Counted from the stretch's first letter, positions 34,796-44,641 are shown. The stretch: 64,000 nucleotides of DNA from Amycolatopsis sp. FDAARGOS 1241 (GCF_016889705.1 NZ_CP069526.1:2790001-2854000); one strand, 5' to 3'. The notes: generated by a model from the sequence alone, not told the origin. Numbers and translations: made by a program.

Positions 34796-37700
34796 GTGCT
34801 CACCGAACCGGTTTCGCTGGACGACAAGTACGTCGCCGATCACGGGCGGGCGCTGATCTCGGGGGTGCAGGCGCTCGTGCGGCTCACCCTGGAGCAGCGC
34901 CGCCTCGACGAGGCCCGCGGCCTCGACACGCGCGTGTTCGTCTCGGGTTACCAGGGTTCCCCGCTCGGCGGGCTCGACCAAGAGCTCGCCCGCGCGAAGC
35001 GGTTCCTCGACCCGGCCGGTGTCGTGTTCAAGCCGGGTGTGAACGAGGAGCTCGCCGCTACCGCGGTCGCCGGCACGCAGCTGCTCGGCAACGTCCCCGG
35101 CCGGCGCCACGCGGGCGTCACCGGCTTCTGGTACGGCAAGAACCCCGGCCTCGACCGCGCCGCCGACGCCATCCGCCACGGCACCCTCGCCGGCACCGCG
35201 TCGCTCGGCGGCGCCGTGGCGTGGATCGGCGACGACCCGGCGTGCAAGTCCTCGACCGTGCCCAGCTCGTGCGAGCCGATGGCGCAGAGCCTCGCCATGC
35301 CGCTGCTCGCACCCGGCAGCGTCGCCGAGATCGTCGAGTTCGGCCTGCACGCGGTGGCGATGTCGCGCGCGAGCGGGCTGTGGACGGGCTTGAAGATCGT
35401 CGCGGACATCGCCGACGCGTCCGCCACCATCGACATGGCCGCGCTGCGCCACGGCATCCCGCTGCCGCCCGAGACCATCCGGCCCACGGGCCGTGCGCTC
35501 GTCGGCGCTCCCGCGCTCGACGCCGAGCACGACATGTTCACCCGCCGTCTCGACCTCGCCCGCGCGTATGCCCGCACCACGGGTCTGAACCGGGTCACCT
35601 TCACCGCCCGCGCGGCCAAACTCGGCGTGCTCGCGTCGGGCACCGGCTACGCCGTGGTGCAGCGCGCGCTGCAGGACCTCGGGCTCGACGAAGCCGCGAT
35701 GGAGGCCGCCGGTCTGCGGCTCATCCGCCTGGCCATGCCGTACCCCGTGGACGCGGACGCGCTCGCCGAGCTCACCGAGGGCCTCACCGAGGTGCTCGTG
35801 GTCGAGGACAAGGTGCCATTCCTCGAAGGCCACCTCAAGGAGGCGCTCTACCGCCGCCCGGGCGCGCCGAACATCGTCGGCCGCCACGACGAGACCGGCC
35901 GGCCGCTCCTCACCGCCCGTGGCCAGCTCGGTGCCGAGGACGTCGCCCGCGCACTGGTCGAGCGCGTCGAAGCGGTGGTGGGCCCGGACCGGCTGCCGCG
36001 GACCGCGACCGTGCACCTCGACGCGATCACGCCGCCGCGGCCCGCGCGCATCGCGCTGCCGACGGCGACCGCGCCGCGCACGCCGTTCTTCTGCTCGGGC
36101 TGCCCGCACAACGTCTCCACGCGCACCGGCGACGACACGCTCGTCGGCGTCGGTATCGGCTGCCACGCGATGGTCGCGATCGACGGCGCCGGGCGCGGCA
36201 ACACCATCGGACTCACGCAGATGGGCGGCGAGGGCGCGCAGTGGCTCGGTCTCGCCCCGTTCACCGACGACCGGCACTTCGTGCAGAACCTCGGCGACGG
36301 CACCTTCCACCACTCCGGTTCGCTCGCCATCCGCGCGGCCGTCGCCGGTGGCGTGACCATGACGTACAAGCTGCTCTACAACGACGCCGTGGCGATGACC
36401 GGCGGCCAGCGAGCCGAGGGCCGGCTGGACGTCCCGGCCATCACGCGCCTGCTGGCCGTGGAGGGCGTGCGGCGGATCGTGATCACGACCGAGAGCCCCG
36501 CCGACTACCGCGGCATCGCGCTCGACCCGATCGCGTCCGTACGTCACCGCGACGACTTCGCTTCCGTGGAGGCCGAGCTCGCGGGCGTCGAGGGCGTCAC
36601 GGTGCTGATCCACGACGACCGGTGCGCGGCCGAGGAACGCCGCCTGCGCAAGCGCGGGCAGTTGCCCTCGCCCGCCGAGCGCGTCGTCGTCAACGAGCGC
36701 GTGTGCGAGGGCTGCGGCGACTGCGGTGACGTGTCGACGTGTCTTTCGGTGCGCCCGGTCGAGACGGAGTTCGGCCAGAAGACGCGCATCCACCAGTCGT
36801 CGTGCAACAGCGATTTCACGTGCCTGAAGGGCGACTGCCCGTCGTTCCTGCTCGTGACGCCCGGGCCGAAGCCACGCCGTGCGGTGCCGGAACTGCCGGT
36901 GGCGCTGGCGGAACCGGCGTCCCGGCTGTCCGAAGTGGACACCGTGCTGATGCGGATGCCCGGCATCGGCGGCACCGGCGTGGTCACCATCTCGGCCGTG
37001 CTGCAGATGGCCGCTCACCTCGACGGCCGCTTCGCCGCCGGGCTCGAGCAGACCGGGCTGGCGCAGAAGGGCGGCCCGGTGGTGTCCGACGTCCGGATCT
37101 CCAAGACGCCGGTCGCCGGGTCGCTGCGGGCCTCGCGCGGCACCGCGGACGTGCTGGTGGGTTTCGACCTGCTCGGCGCGGCCGACGCGGCGAACCTCGC
37201 CACCGCGCGCGCCGGCCACACCGTCGCGGTGATCAACACGTCTCTCGTGCCGACGGCGGCGATGGTCACCCACCGGGTCGTGCTGCCCGGGTCACCGGAC
37301 GACGCGCTCGAGCGCATCGGCGGCGCCACCCGCGACGTGTTCTCCGTGGACGCTACCGAACTGGCCGAGGCGTTGTTCGGCGACCACATGCCGGCCAACA
37401 TGCTGCTCATCGGAGCCGCCTACCAGCACGGCGCCGTCCCGATCTCGGCTGACGCCATCGAAGCGGCGATCCGCCTCAACGGCACCGCGGTGGAGAAGAC
37501 GCTGGCCGCGTTCCGCTGGGGCCGCGCCGCGGTGCTCGACCCGGCCGCGGTCCGCGCGGCGGCTCTCCCGCCGGCCTTGGCGCCCGTGCCGGTCGACGCC
37601 GTCGCCGCGGCTCTCTCGGCCGGTGACCTGGAAACGGTGCTGGCCCCCCGCGTCGCCGACCTGATCGGCTTCCAGGACGAAGCCCTCGCCCGCCGTTACG

Positions 37701-38254
37701 CCGCCGAGGTGCGCTCGCTGGCCGCTGCCGCCGCCGACCGCACCGACGCGGACACCGGCGCCCGCATCGCCGCCGCATACGCCCGCGGCTTGCACAAACT
37801 GCTGGCCTACAAGGACGAGTACGAGGTCGCCCGCCTGCACCTCGACCCGGCCGAACAGGCCCGCCGCGAAGCCGAATTCGGTCCCGACGCGGACGTCGCC
37901 GTGCTGCTGCACCCGCCCGTGCTGCGTGCCCTGGGCGTGAAGCGCAAGATCCGCCTGCGCGGCCGCACCGCGGACGTCGCCTTCCGGGCGCTCCGCGGCG
38001 CCCGCCGGCTCCGCGGCACTCGCGCCGACGTGTTCGGCTACGCCGCGGTGCGCCGCGTCGAGCGCGCGTTGCCGGGGGAGTACCAGCACCTGGTCGAGCG
38101 CGGACTGGCCCACCTGTCGCCGAAGACCGCCGAGGCGTTCGTGGAGCTGGCCGCGTTGCCCGACGTGGTGCGCGGCTACGAGGACATCAAGCTGGCCAAC
38201 GTGGAGAAGTTCCGCACCCGCGCCGCCGAGCTGTTGGCGACGATCACCTCCTGA
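34796..38254 (+). CDS. indolepyruvate ferredoxin oxidoreductase family protein (fused alpha-beta-gamma)
   Basis: 1152 residues, the usual ~1150-1200 of single-chain enzymes. It oxidatively decarboxylates aryl-2-oxo acids (from Tyr, Phe, Trp) to acyl-CoA, reducing ferredoxin. Order: pyrimidine-binding domain (SGYQGSPLGGLDQELARA), TPP-binding domain (CSGCPHNVSTRTGDD, GGEGAQWLGLAPF), [4Fe-4S] region near 637 (CEGCGDCGDVSTC...CNSDFTC), then the gamma domain (MPGIGGTGVVTISAVLQMAA). GTG 34796 follows AGGAG at 34786-34790. Its regulator is probably the divergent Lrp/AsnC protein. Downstream is a long gene-free stretch. Confidence 0.93.
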   Translation: MLTEPVSLDDKYVADHGRALISGVQALVRLTLEQRRLDEARGLDTRVFVSGYQGSPLGGLDQELARAKRFLDPAGVVFKPGVNEELAATAVAGTQLLGNVPGRRHAGVTGFWYGKNPGLDRAADAIRHGTLAGTASLGGAVAWIGDDPACKSSTVPSSCEPMAQSLAMPLLAPGSVAEIVEFGLHAVAMSRASGLWTGLKIVADIADASATIDMAALRHGIPLPPETIRPTGRALVGAPALDAEHDMFTRRLDLARAYARTTGLNRVTFTARAAKLGVLASGTGYAVVQRALQDLGLDEAAMEAAGLRLIRLAMPYPVDADALAELTEGLTEVLVVEDKVPFLEGHLKEALYRRPGAPNIVGRHDETGRPLLTARGQLGAEDVARALVERVEAVVGPDRLPRTATVHLDAITPPRPARIALPTATAPRTPFFCSGCPHNVSTRTGDDTLVGVGIGCHAMVAIDGAGRGNTIGLTQMGGEGAQWLGLAPFTDDRHFVQNLGDGTFHHSGSLAIRAAVAGGVTMTYKLLYNDAVAMTGGQRAEGRLDVPAITRLLAVEGVRRIVITTESPADYRGIALDPIASVRHRDDFASVEAELAGVEGVTVLIHDDRCAAEERRLRKRGQLPSPAERVVVNERVCEGCGDCGDVSTCLSVRPVETEFGQKTRIHQSSCNSDFTCLKGDCPSFLLVTPGPKPRRAVPELPVALAEPASRLSEVDTVLMRMPGIGGTGVVTISAVLQMAAHLDGRFAAGLEQTGLAQKGGPVVSDVRISKTPVAGSLRASRGTADVLVGFDLLGAADAANLATARAGHTVAVINTSLVPTAAMVTHRVVLPGSPDDALERIGGATRDVFSVDATELAEALFGDHMPANMLLIGAAYQHGAVPISADAIEAAIRLNGTAVEKTLAAFRWGRAAVLDPAAVRAAALPPALAPVPVDAVAAALSAGDLETVLAPRVADLIGFQDEALARRYAAEVRSLAAAAADRTDADTGARIAAAYARGLHKLLAYKDEYEVARLHLDPAEQARREAEFGPDADVAVLLHPPVLRALGVKRKIRLRGRTADVAFRALRGARRLRGTRADVFGYAAVRRVERALPGEYQHLVERGLAHLSPKTAEAFVELAALPDVVRGYEDIKLANVEKFRTRAAELLATITS

Positions 38255-39200
38255 ACACTGCGGTGTCTGTCTTGCGGGCAACCGCTCACGCCGGCGTGAG
38301 CGGTCCCCGCGGGCCATCGGTGGGGTTCGAGAGGACCACTCGCGCATCTCTTGCGGGGTGAAGGCTCCGGTCGCACCCGCCTGATCCCACGATGGATCAG
38401 GTCGGGACGCGTGAGCGGCACCAAGGGGCGCCCGTGTGGGTTGCTCAGCGCGGCGGGTCCGCTCCCACCCGGCTCAACGGCACGAAGGGGCCACTCGCAG
38501 CGATCCGACGGTGTGACTGGCCCCCTCTCGCGGTGTGAGTGGCGCCGGAGGTCCACTCGTGCGCGGCCAGATCATGCGGCAGGGCCCGATACTGACCGGT
38601 TCGGGTTCCATGAGGCGTGGACCGTCGTCCGACGGGGAGTGCGCAATGGCGGCACATCTCGCGGTGGTCGTGTCGTGCGAGTCGAGGCGTGCGAGGCCGG
38701 CACCAGGGCCGCGGCCGGTCAAGGCCGGAGAGTGCCCCACGTCGGTGACAAGCGTCTGCTCTCTCACTCACCTCGTCCGCACGCGACCCTCCACAAAGGA
38801 CCGCACTCGGCGAAACCCAGGATCTGGTGACGCCCCAGCCCGGCACGGGCACGCCGGACGAAACCCGGCGCGCAGCCGTCGAGGAGTCCGCCGGGGACTC
38901 CGAGGTCTCGCCGCTTCCGTCGGCGCCCTGCGCCGGCGCGGCACCGGCTCCGCCGCATTGGCCCACTCACCGCGGACAGCGCCACCGCGCCGGCCGGTTC
39001 GCCAGCTCCGCAGCGCCCGGACCTGCCGGCCGAGTCAGAACGCCCCTCGCCGACCTCGTCCTCGCCGACGTCCTCCGCGTCAGCCACGGCCGAGTGGTGG
39101 TGACACCGGCCTGATGAAGGCAATTCATTTTTCCCGTCCGAATTCGCGGCAACCCTAATTCGAGCCTAAATGGCTGGTTTCGAAGTGCGCGGCGCAGAAC
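38255..39200. other. gene-free stretch with degenerate repeated GTGAGTGGCC-type segments
   Basis: Nearly 1 kb without a believable gene. Between 38275 and 38570 short related segments recur in both orientations, for example GTGAGCGGCACCAAGGGGCG (38411-38430), GGCACGAAGGGGCCACTCGC (38480-38499) and GTGAGTGGCGCCGGAGGTCC (38537-38556). The remainder (38570-39200) is Arg/Pro/Ala-coding in every frame, i.e. compositional only. 39110-39200 is distinctly A+T-richer and leads into the promoter of the secreted protein. Confidence 0.55.
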
Positions 39201-39205
39201 TTCCG

Positions 39206-39233
39206 TTGTACGTTCTCCTCGCGGTGAGATGAT
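39206..39233 (+). promoter_or_regulatory. possible promoter of the small secreted protein
   Basis: TTGTAC at 39206-39211 and GATGAT at 39228-39233 with a 16-bp spacer, in the most A+T-rich patch of the neighbourhood and 33 bp before the ATG. Confidence 0.4.
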
Positions 39234-39266
39234 CTTGCCGCACGAACTGGAGGGAACAACAGAATC

Positions 39267-39683
39267 ATGGGGAAGCGGATTTCGCGCCTCGGTGCGCTGG
39301 TGGCCGCGGTCGCGGCGGTGGGGACGCTCGTCGGCGGTGCCGGGGTCGCGGGCGCGGCGCCGGCCGACGCGTGCACCGACCCGCACCAGGCGTCCGGGCT
39401 CATCGGCAAGTGGGGCCCGGTCAGCAAGTCGAGCTGCGCCATCTTCGGCCACGCCGGTTTCCGCGCCGGTTACGGCTGGAACGTGCAGGAAGGCACCAAC
39501 CAGTTCGCCTGCGTCGAGGGCTGGGGCTTCGACGCGAAGCACCCGAAGGGCGGCTGGTTCAGCCTCGGTTGCGGCAAGAGCGGCAAGACGACGGTGCCGT
39601 GGGGCAACGTCGCCGCCAACCCGCAGGTGCGAGCGAAGAGCATGGGCGGCAGCCTCGCCGTCATCATCGACTGGCGCCAGTGA
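39267..39683 (+). CDS. small secreted protein with Sec signal peptide
   Basis: 138 residues. Signal peptide MGKRISRLGALVAAVAAV... with cleavage after AGA (about residue 30). The mature ~108 residues contain four cysteines (ACTDP, SSCAIFGH, QFACVEGWG, SLGCGKSG), probably forming two disulphides, and many Gly/Trp/Lys residues. GGAGGG lies at about 39250. No family recognised with confidence; it resembles small exported proteins of actinomycetes of unknown function. It is convergent with the transporter gene. Confidence 0.8.
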   Translation: MGKRISRLGALVAAVAAVGTLVGGAGVAGAAPADACTDPHQASGLIGKWGPVSKSSCAIFGHAGFRAGYGWNVQEGTNQFACVEGWGFDAKHPKGGWFSLGCGKSGKTTVPWGNVAANPQVRAKSMGGSLAVIIDWRQ

Positions 39684-39731
39684 AGTGACTCCGGTGCCCG
39701 CCGGAAATGGTCGGCGGGCACCGGAACCACT

Positions 39732-41045
39732 TCATTCCAGCGCGACGATATCGCGGCCCGTCCGGTCGGGTGCGATCGCCGAAAAAACGATTCCCGCCAA
39801 CGGTCCGATGATGCCCAGTGCCAGGGCCAGCGGAATCCCGCCCGCGATCGTCAGTGCGAACAGCGGATACACGCCCGCACCCAATCCGCGGCCGACGTAG
39901 TAGCTGCTGTTCGCCCCCGTCGACCGGATGCGCGTGGGGTAGTACTCCGACATCCACACGCCCAGCACGCCGAAGCCACCGCAGGCCGCGGCCGCCCACA
40001 TGAGCGCCCAGAACGTGGTGTCGCCCCAGAACGACGTGGTCACGTGGTCGCTGCCGGCCAGCACCTGCCACAGGAACCACGCGAACCCGGCGACCCCGAA
40101 CACGCATGCGGCCAGGAACGCGTACTTGCGCCGCACCGCATCGGACAGCACCCCGGTCGCGGAGTAGGCGGCGATGGTGAACACGTAGCCGATCAGCACG
40201 ATCCCGCTCGCCGTGCCCAGCGGCAGGTGCTGCACCTTCAGCAGGTAGGTCGACAGGTACACGCCGACCGAGTTCGTCGTGAGGAACATGGCCGTGGACA
40301 GCACCATGAAGATCACGCTGCCGTAGAGCACCTTCGAGCGGAAGACGTCCACGACCGGCACGCGCGTGCGGCGCAGCTCCGGCGGCACGGTGCCCTCGCG
40401 CAGCTGTCGCTGGTACTCGAGCCAGTGGCGTGACTCCGGTAGGAGCTTGACCGCCGCGAGCCCGATCACCACGCTCACCGCGCCGATCACGACGTACCCG
40501 GTGCGCCACCCGAGGTCGGTGCCGAACAACGTGAGGCACAGGTAGAGCACGCCGACCGTGACGATCTCGCCGAGGAAGTACATCGACTGGATCAGCCCGC
40601 CCATCGTCCCGCGGCGGGTCGTCTTCCAGCACTCGGTGAACATCGAGAAGGACAGTCCGAACAGGCCGCCCATGCCGAGCCCGGCGAGCAGCCGGGTGAT
40701 CAGGAACGTCCCGTAGTTCGGCGCGAGCCCGCCGAGCACCGCGGCGACGCCGAACGCGAGCACGGACACCGCGTACGTACGGCGGCGTCCCAGCGTGTCG
40801 CCGAGCCACCCGAACAGGAATCCGCCGGCGATCGACGCGAAGCCCTGGAACGTCGCGACGCTGACCAGCGCCACCGTGGACACGTGCAGCGAACCGGACA
40901 GGTAGGTGAGCGGATAGCCGACGAGGTTGATCTCGGCGCCGTCGAACAGCGAGCCGAGGAACGCGAACACGAGGATCAAACGCAGGTCCCGGCGGGGGTG
41001 GGCGCCGGAGGCGAGTCTTTCTGCCCCTGCTGACACAGCGGTCAT
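39732..41045 (-). CDS. MFS transporter (sugar/carboxylate:H+ symporter type)
   Basis: 437 residues with 12 predicted membrane helices. The family loop motif between TM2 and TM3 is GWLGDTLGRRRTYA; a second copy, TGVLSDAVRRKYAF, lies in the C-terminal half; LLPESRHWLEYQRQ follows TM6. It is 34 bp downstream of the aldolase-family gene on the same strand, so it probably imports the substrate of that enzyme. LacI-type control from the divergent regulator is likely. Confidence 0.9.
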   Translation of the reverse strand: MTAVSAGAERLASGAHPRRDLRLILVFAFLGSLFDGAEINLVGYPLTYLSGSLHVSTVALVSVATFQGFASIAGGFLFGWLGDTLGRRRTYAVSVLAFGVAAVLGGLAPNYGTFLITRLLAGLGMGGLFGLSFSMFTECWKTTRRGTMGGLIQSMYFLGEIVTVGVLYLCLTLFGTDLGWRTGYVVIGAVSVVIGLAAVKLLPESRHWLEYQRQLREGTVPPELRRTRVPVVDVFRSKVLYGSVIFMVLSTAMFLTTNSVGVYLSTYLLKVQHLPLGTASGIVLIGYVFTIAAYSATGVLSDAVRRKYAFLAACVFGVAGFAWFLWQVLAGSDHVTTSFWGDTTFWALMWAAAACGGFGVLGVWMSEYYPTRIRSTGANSSYYVGRGLGAGVYPLFALTIAGGIPLALALGIIGPLAGIVFSAIAPDRTGRDIVALE

Positions 41046-41079
41046 TGGTGTGCCTTCCGAAGCGGCGGGGGAACGCGGG

Positions 41080-42009
41080 TCAGAGCACCTTGCCGAGCCC
41101 GGCGTGGGCGAGGGCGGCGGCGATCTCGTCGTCGGCCTCCGGGGCCAGCGGCAGCAGCGGCGAGCGCACGTAGGCGTTGGGGATGACGCCGCGCTGCACC
41201 AGGCCCATCTTCAGCGCGACGCTGCCTTCCATGTGCGATCCGCGGTGGTACACGGCCTTGGTGAGGGGCAGCAGGCGGTCGTGCACCGCGCGCGCGGCCG
41301 GGTAGTCGCGGCGCTTGCCGGCCTGCAGCAGCTCCCACATGCCCTCCGGCGCGAGTGCGCCGTAGCCGACCAGCGCGCCGTCGACGTCGAACATCGTGTG
41401 CAGCAGATACTCGTCGTGGCAGGTCAGGATCTGCAGGTCCGGGAACTCGCTGCGCAGCACGGGGACCTCGGTGTCCCAGCGGCGCATGTTGCGCACGCCG
41501 TTCTTGATCGCGAACACGGAATCGAGCTCGGCGATCTTGAGCTGTTCGGTGAGGTTGTAGCTGGCCTTCGTCACGTCCGGGTACTGGAACAGGATCTGCG
41601 GCAGGCCGGAGATCTCGCCCACGATGCGGTAGCGGTCGGCGGCGGCGCCCGGCTGGAAACCGAAGCGCAGCCAGCTGTGCGCGGGGTAGAGCAGCAACGC
41701 GGCCGCGCCGGCCTCGCCGTAGCGCCTGGCTTCCTCGCCCGCGACGCGGCTGCCGTCGCTGATCACGCCGGTGATGATCGGCTGTTTGCCCTCGACGGCC
41801 CCGACCAGGGTTTTCACGACGTCGGCTCGCTCGGCTTCGGTCATGCTCGCGCCTTCGCCGGCGTGCCCGTTGCACACGATCCCCTTCACGCCGGGCAGGC
41901 CGGCGAGCCAGTAGCCGTGCACCGCCAGGGCTTCGTGGTCGACGTCGCCGTTCTCGGTGAACGGGGTGACGCACGCCGGGACGAGGCCGCGCAGATCAAG
42001 AGACTTCAT
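41080..42009 (-). CDS. dihydrodipicolinate synthase/N-acetylneuraminate lyase superfamily aldolase
   Basis: 309 residues, TIM barrel class I aldolase. Schiff-base Lys in VFAIKNGVRNMRRW and the catalytic Tyr in ILFQYPDVTKAS are in the expected strands; GHAGEGASMT replaces the usual GTTGE substrate loop, so the substrate is not pyruvate plus semialdehyde in the lysine pathway but probably a sugar-acid or related 2-oxo acid. It is first gene of a unit with the MFS transporter, directly behind the LacI-type operator at 42047-42098. Confidence 0.85.
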   Translation of the reverse strand: MKSLDLRGLVPACVTPFTENGDVDHEALAVHGYWLAGLPGVKGIVCNGHAGEGASMTEAERADVVKTLVGAVEGKQPIITGVISDGSRVAGEEARRYGEAGAAALLLYPAHSWLRFGFQPGAAADRYRIVGEISGLPQILFQYPDVTKASYNLTEQLKIAELDSVFAIKNGVRNMRRWDTEVPVLRSEFPDLQILTCHDEYLLHTMFDVDGALVGYGALAPEGMWELLQAGKRRDYPAARAVHDRLLPLTKAVYHRGSHMEGSVALKMGLVQRGVIPNAYVRSPLLPLAPEADDEIAAALAHAGLGKVL

Positions 42010-42046
42010 GACACTCCCTGGGGTTCGACACAGTGGAACAGAACGC

Positions 42047-42098
42047 TGTGCAATCGATAGGGGAATCGGTTGCACAACGGTAGGCTGCGAGTTGCACA
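42047..42098. promoter_or_regulatory. LacI-type operator region with three TTGCACA half-sites
   Basis: TGTGCAATCGAT (42047-42058) and ATCGGTTGCACA (42065-42076) form an inverted repeat, 11 of 12 matching, 6-nt spacer. A third half-site TTGCACA is at 42092-42098. All lie between the divergent aldolase (ATG 42009) and LacI-family (ATG 42116) genes. Confidence 0.65.
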
Positions 42099-42115
42099 GG
42101 AGTCAAGGGAGCAAG

Positions 42116-43126
42116 ATGAGCGAGAGTGTGCCGCGGCCGACGATCAGCGACGTCGCGCTGGCCGCGGGCGTCAGCAAATCGACGGTGTCACGCGCGCTCA
42201 ACCCGGAGCACCGGTTCTTCCGCAGCCCGTCGGCGGCGCGGATCCGGGAGATCGCCGAAGGCGTGGGCTACGAGCCCAATCCCGTCGCCGCCAATCTGCG
42301 GCGTCAGCAGACCAACACCGTCGGCGTGCTGGTGCCGCGGCTCACCGACACGGTGATGGCGATGTTCTACGAGGAGGTCGCCACCGCCTGCACGCGCCGC
42401 GGCTACCACGCGCTGGTCGCCACGTCGCACGACGAGCCGGAGCTCGAACGGGAGAACGGCCGGATGCTGCTCGGCCGGCGGGTCGACGGCCTCATCCTGA
42501 CCACCGCCCGCACCGAAGGCGGCTTCTGCGAGGAACTGCTCGACCGCGGCGTCCCGCACGTGCTCGCCGTTCGCACGTTCGGCGCGAGTGCCGCCGCCAC
42601 CGGCGACGACCGACTCGGCGGGTACCTGGCCACCCGCCACCTCGTGGACCTGGGCCACCGCCGGATCGCGCTCGTCGCCGGTCCGGCGTACGCGTCGAGT
42701 GCGCTGGGCCGCCGCGCCGGCTACGAGGACGCGCTGCGCGAAGCCGGCCTGCCCGTGGACCCGGCGCTCGTGCTGCCGTCGACGTTCAGCATGGAAAGCG
42801 GCGAGGCGGCGGGCCGTGCGCTGCTGGCCCTCGACCCACGCCCGACCGCGGTGTTCGCCGTCAATGACAACACCGCCGTCGGCCTGCTCTCGGCGGTGCA
42901 GCGGGCCGGCGTGCGGGTGCCGGACGAGCTGTCGGTGGTGGGGTACAACGACATCCCGCTGGCCGCGCGCCTGCCGGTGCCACTGACCACGATCCGGGTG
43001 CCGTTCACGGAGATCGCGGGCGCGGCGGTGGACCTGCTGATCGACGCGGTGGCGGGGGTTTCCCCGTCGACGCGCCGCTTCGCCCCGACGCTCATCCCGC
43101 GGGGGACGACGCTGCGGGCCGGGTGA
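42116..43126 (+). CDS. LacI-family transcriptional regulator
   Basis: 336 residues. N-terminal HTH and hinge (TISDVALAAGVSKSTVSRAL, then NPVAANLRRQQT), followed by a periplasmic-binding-protein-like effector domain (GVLVPRLTDTVMAMFYEEVA, FAVNDNTAVGLLSAVQRAGV, VVGYNDIPLAARL). AAGGGA precedes the ATG. It likely represses the divergent aldolase/transporter unit and itself; the effector is presumably the imported sugar acid. Confidence 0.93.
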   Translation: MSESVPRPTISDVALAAGVSKSTVSRALNPEHRFFRSPSAARIREIAEGVGYEPNPVAANLRRQQTNTVGVLVPRLTDTVMAMFYEEVATACTRRGYHALVATSHDEPELERENGRMLLGRRVDGLILTTARTEGGFCEELLDRGVPHVLAVRTFGASAAATGDDRLGGYLATRHLVDLGHRRIALVAGPAYASSALGRRAGYEDALREAGLPVDPALVLPSTFSMESGEAAGRALLALDPRPTAVFAVNDNTAVGLLSAVQRAGVRVPDELSVVGYNDIPLAARLPVPLTTIRVPFTEIAGAAVDLLIDAVAGVSPSTRRFAPTLIPRGTTLRAG

Positions 43127-43225
43127 GGCGTCCACGGAGGGCCGTGCGGAACCAGTGCGCAGTTGTTGCAGACCCATGACACTTCCCGCGCCCGCCGGGG
43201 ACGCGGCGTCGGCATTCTGGAACGG

Positions 43226-43924
43226 GTGAACAACCGTGTGCTCAGCATCGCCTGGCGGCTGGTGGCCGCCGTCGTCCTCGCCGTCGCGACGGGGGTGACG
43301 TACCTCGTGCTGGTCCGCACCGAAGCGGGCCAAGAGGCCGACCAGCGGATCCTCGAGACGTTCGATCCCTCGTTCACCCGCGCGTCCGGGGAGGTGCCGC
43401 TGCCGCTGGAGGTGCCGGTGCCCGTGCTGTTCACGATCGCGCTCGCGCTCGTCGCGGTCATCGGCCTGGTGCGGCGCGCGTACTTGCGCACGGTGGCGGC
43501 GGTCGGGCTCATGGCGGTGACGGCGGGGGCCGCGCAGCTGCTCAAGGCCGCTCTCGACCGGCCGAACCTCGCCGAGCGTATCCACTCCACCAGCAACAGC
43601 TTCCCGAGCGGCCACGTTTCGGTGGCCGCGCTGAGCGTGTTCGCACTGCTGCTGGTCGTGCCGCGGCCCGCGCGGTTCGCGGTGGCGCCGCTGGGGCTGG
43701 CCTGGATCGTCGCGGTCGGGGTTTCGACGCTCACCGTCGGCTGGCACCGCCCGAGCGACTGCCTCGGCGGGTTCCTCCTCGCGGCGACCGGGTACGCGCT
43801 GGCGTCGGCCTGCGTCGTGGCTCGCCCGCAGCACCCGGCCGACGCGATTGCCGTCGTCTTCGGCGTGCCTGCCACCCAGCCGATGCCGTACGTCGACCGC
43901 CGCCAGTTCTCCGCACCGCGCTGA
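43226..43924 (+). CDS. PAP2-family membrane phosphatase
   Basis: 232 residues with about five membrane helices. The three phosphatase motifs are complete: KAALDRPN (K...RP), SFPSGHVS (PSGH) and VGWHRPSD (H...D). Such proteins dephosphorylate undecaprenyl pyrophosphate, phosphatidylglycerophosphate or other lipid phosphates. GTG 43226 was chosen over a TTG 63 bp upstream because the extra residues are unrelated to a membrane protein. It stands alone, 99 bp behind the LacI-family gene. Confidence 0.85.
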   Translation: MNNRVLSIAWRLVAAVVLAVATGVTYLVLVRTEAGQEADQRILETFDPSFTRASGEVPLPLEVPVPVLFTIALALVAVIGLVRRAYLRTVAAVGLMAVTAGAAQLLKAALDRPNLAERIHSTSNSFPSGHVSVAALSVFALLLVVPRPARFAVAPLGLAWIVAVGVSTLTVGWHRPSDCLGGFLLAATGYALASACVVARPQHPADAIAVVFGVPATQPMPYVDRRQFSAPR

Positions 43925-44062
43925 CCGGTTCGTCGCTGACGTATTCGGCGCCCGACTGTGACCGTGTGGCGACAGAGAGTTTCGAGCTGCCAGGACAGGG
44001 CGGCCGCACCCTCGAGACCGGGGGACCGCACGAGGGGTCCCACGGACACAAGGGGTAACGCG

Positions 44063-44615
44063 ATGAACGAGCTGACCGTGCGGGGCCTGGGCCACGTGTA
44101 CCTGATCGGCATCGGCGGGGGTGGGGATGTCGGGCCTGGCGGAGATCCTGCTGCGCCACGGCGTGCCGGTGAGCGGCAGCGAACTCGGCGACCGGCCGGC
44201 GCCGGCGAAACTGGCCGAGCTCGGTGCGGCGATCCACCGCCGGCACTCGCCGGGCAACCTGTGGAACGCCGACACGGTCGTCCGCTCCACCGCGATCCCG
44301 GCCGGCCACGTCGAGCTGATCGCGGCCGGCGACCGGGGCCTGCCCGTGCTGTGCCGGTCCGAAGCCCTGGCGGCCGTGCTGGCCGGCCGGCGCACGATCG
44401 CCGTCGCGGGGACACACGGCAAGACCACCACGACCGCGATGGTCACCGTCGCGCTGCGGGCCGGCGGCGCCGACCCGTCGTACGTGATCGACGGCGACGT
44501 TCGCACGCTCGGATCCGGCGCGCTCGGTTCGGGTGAGCACTTCGTGGTCGAGGCCGACGAGAGCGACCGCTCGTTCTTCGCGTACGCGCCCGAGGTCGCC
44601 GTGGTCAGACGCTGA
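44063..44615 (+). pseudogene. N-terminal third of a MurC-like Mur ligase, frameshifted and truncated
   Basis: From ATG 44063: LTVRGLGHVYLIGIGG, then a slip in the G-rich run 44117-44126 and continuation as MSGLAEILLRHGVPVSGSE. The ATP loop GTHGKTTTT and VVEADESDRSFFAYAPEV are normal MurC motifs, but the gene ends right after them (stop at 44613-44615), before the central ATPase and C-terminal domains; MurC proteins are ~460-500 residues. The join at ~44608 leads into an unrelated membrane-protein frame. Being outside a division/cell-wall cluster, it would be a second MurC copy. Confidence 0.75.
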
Positions 44616-44641
44616 CCGAGCGGCTCGACCACGGGCAGGAC

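Noticed and set aside
34733..37273. Long minus-strand open frame opposite the indolepyruvate oxidoreductase gene
   Set aside because: No motif, biased composition, and the plus strand encodes all conserved blocks of the enzyme.
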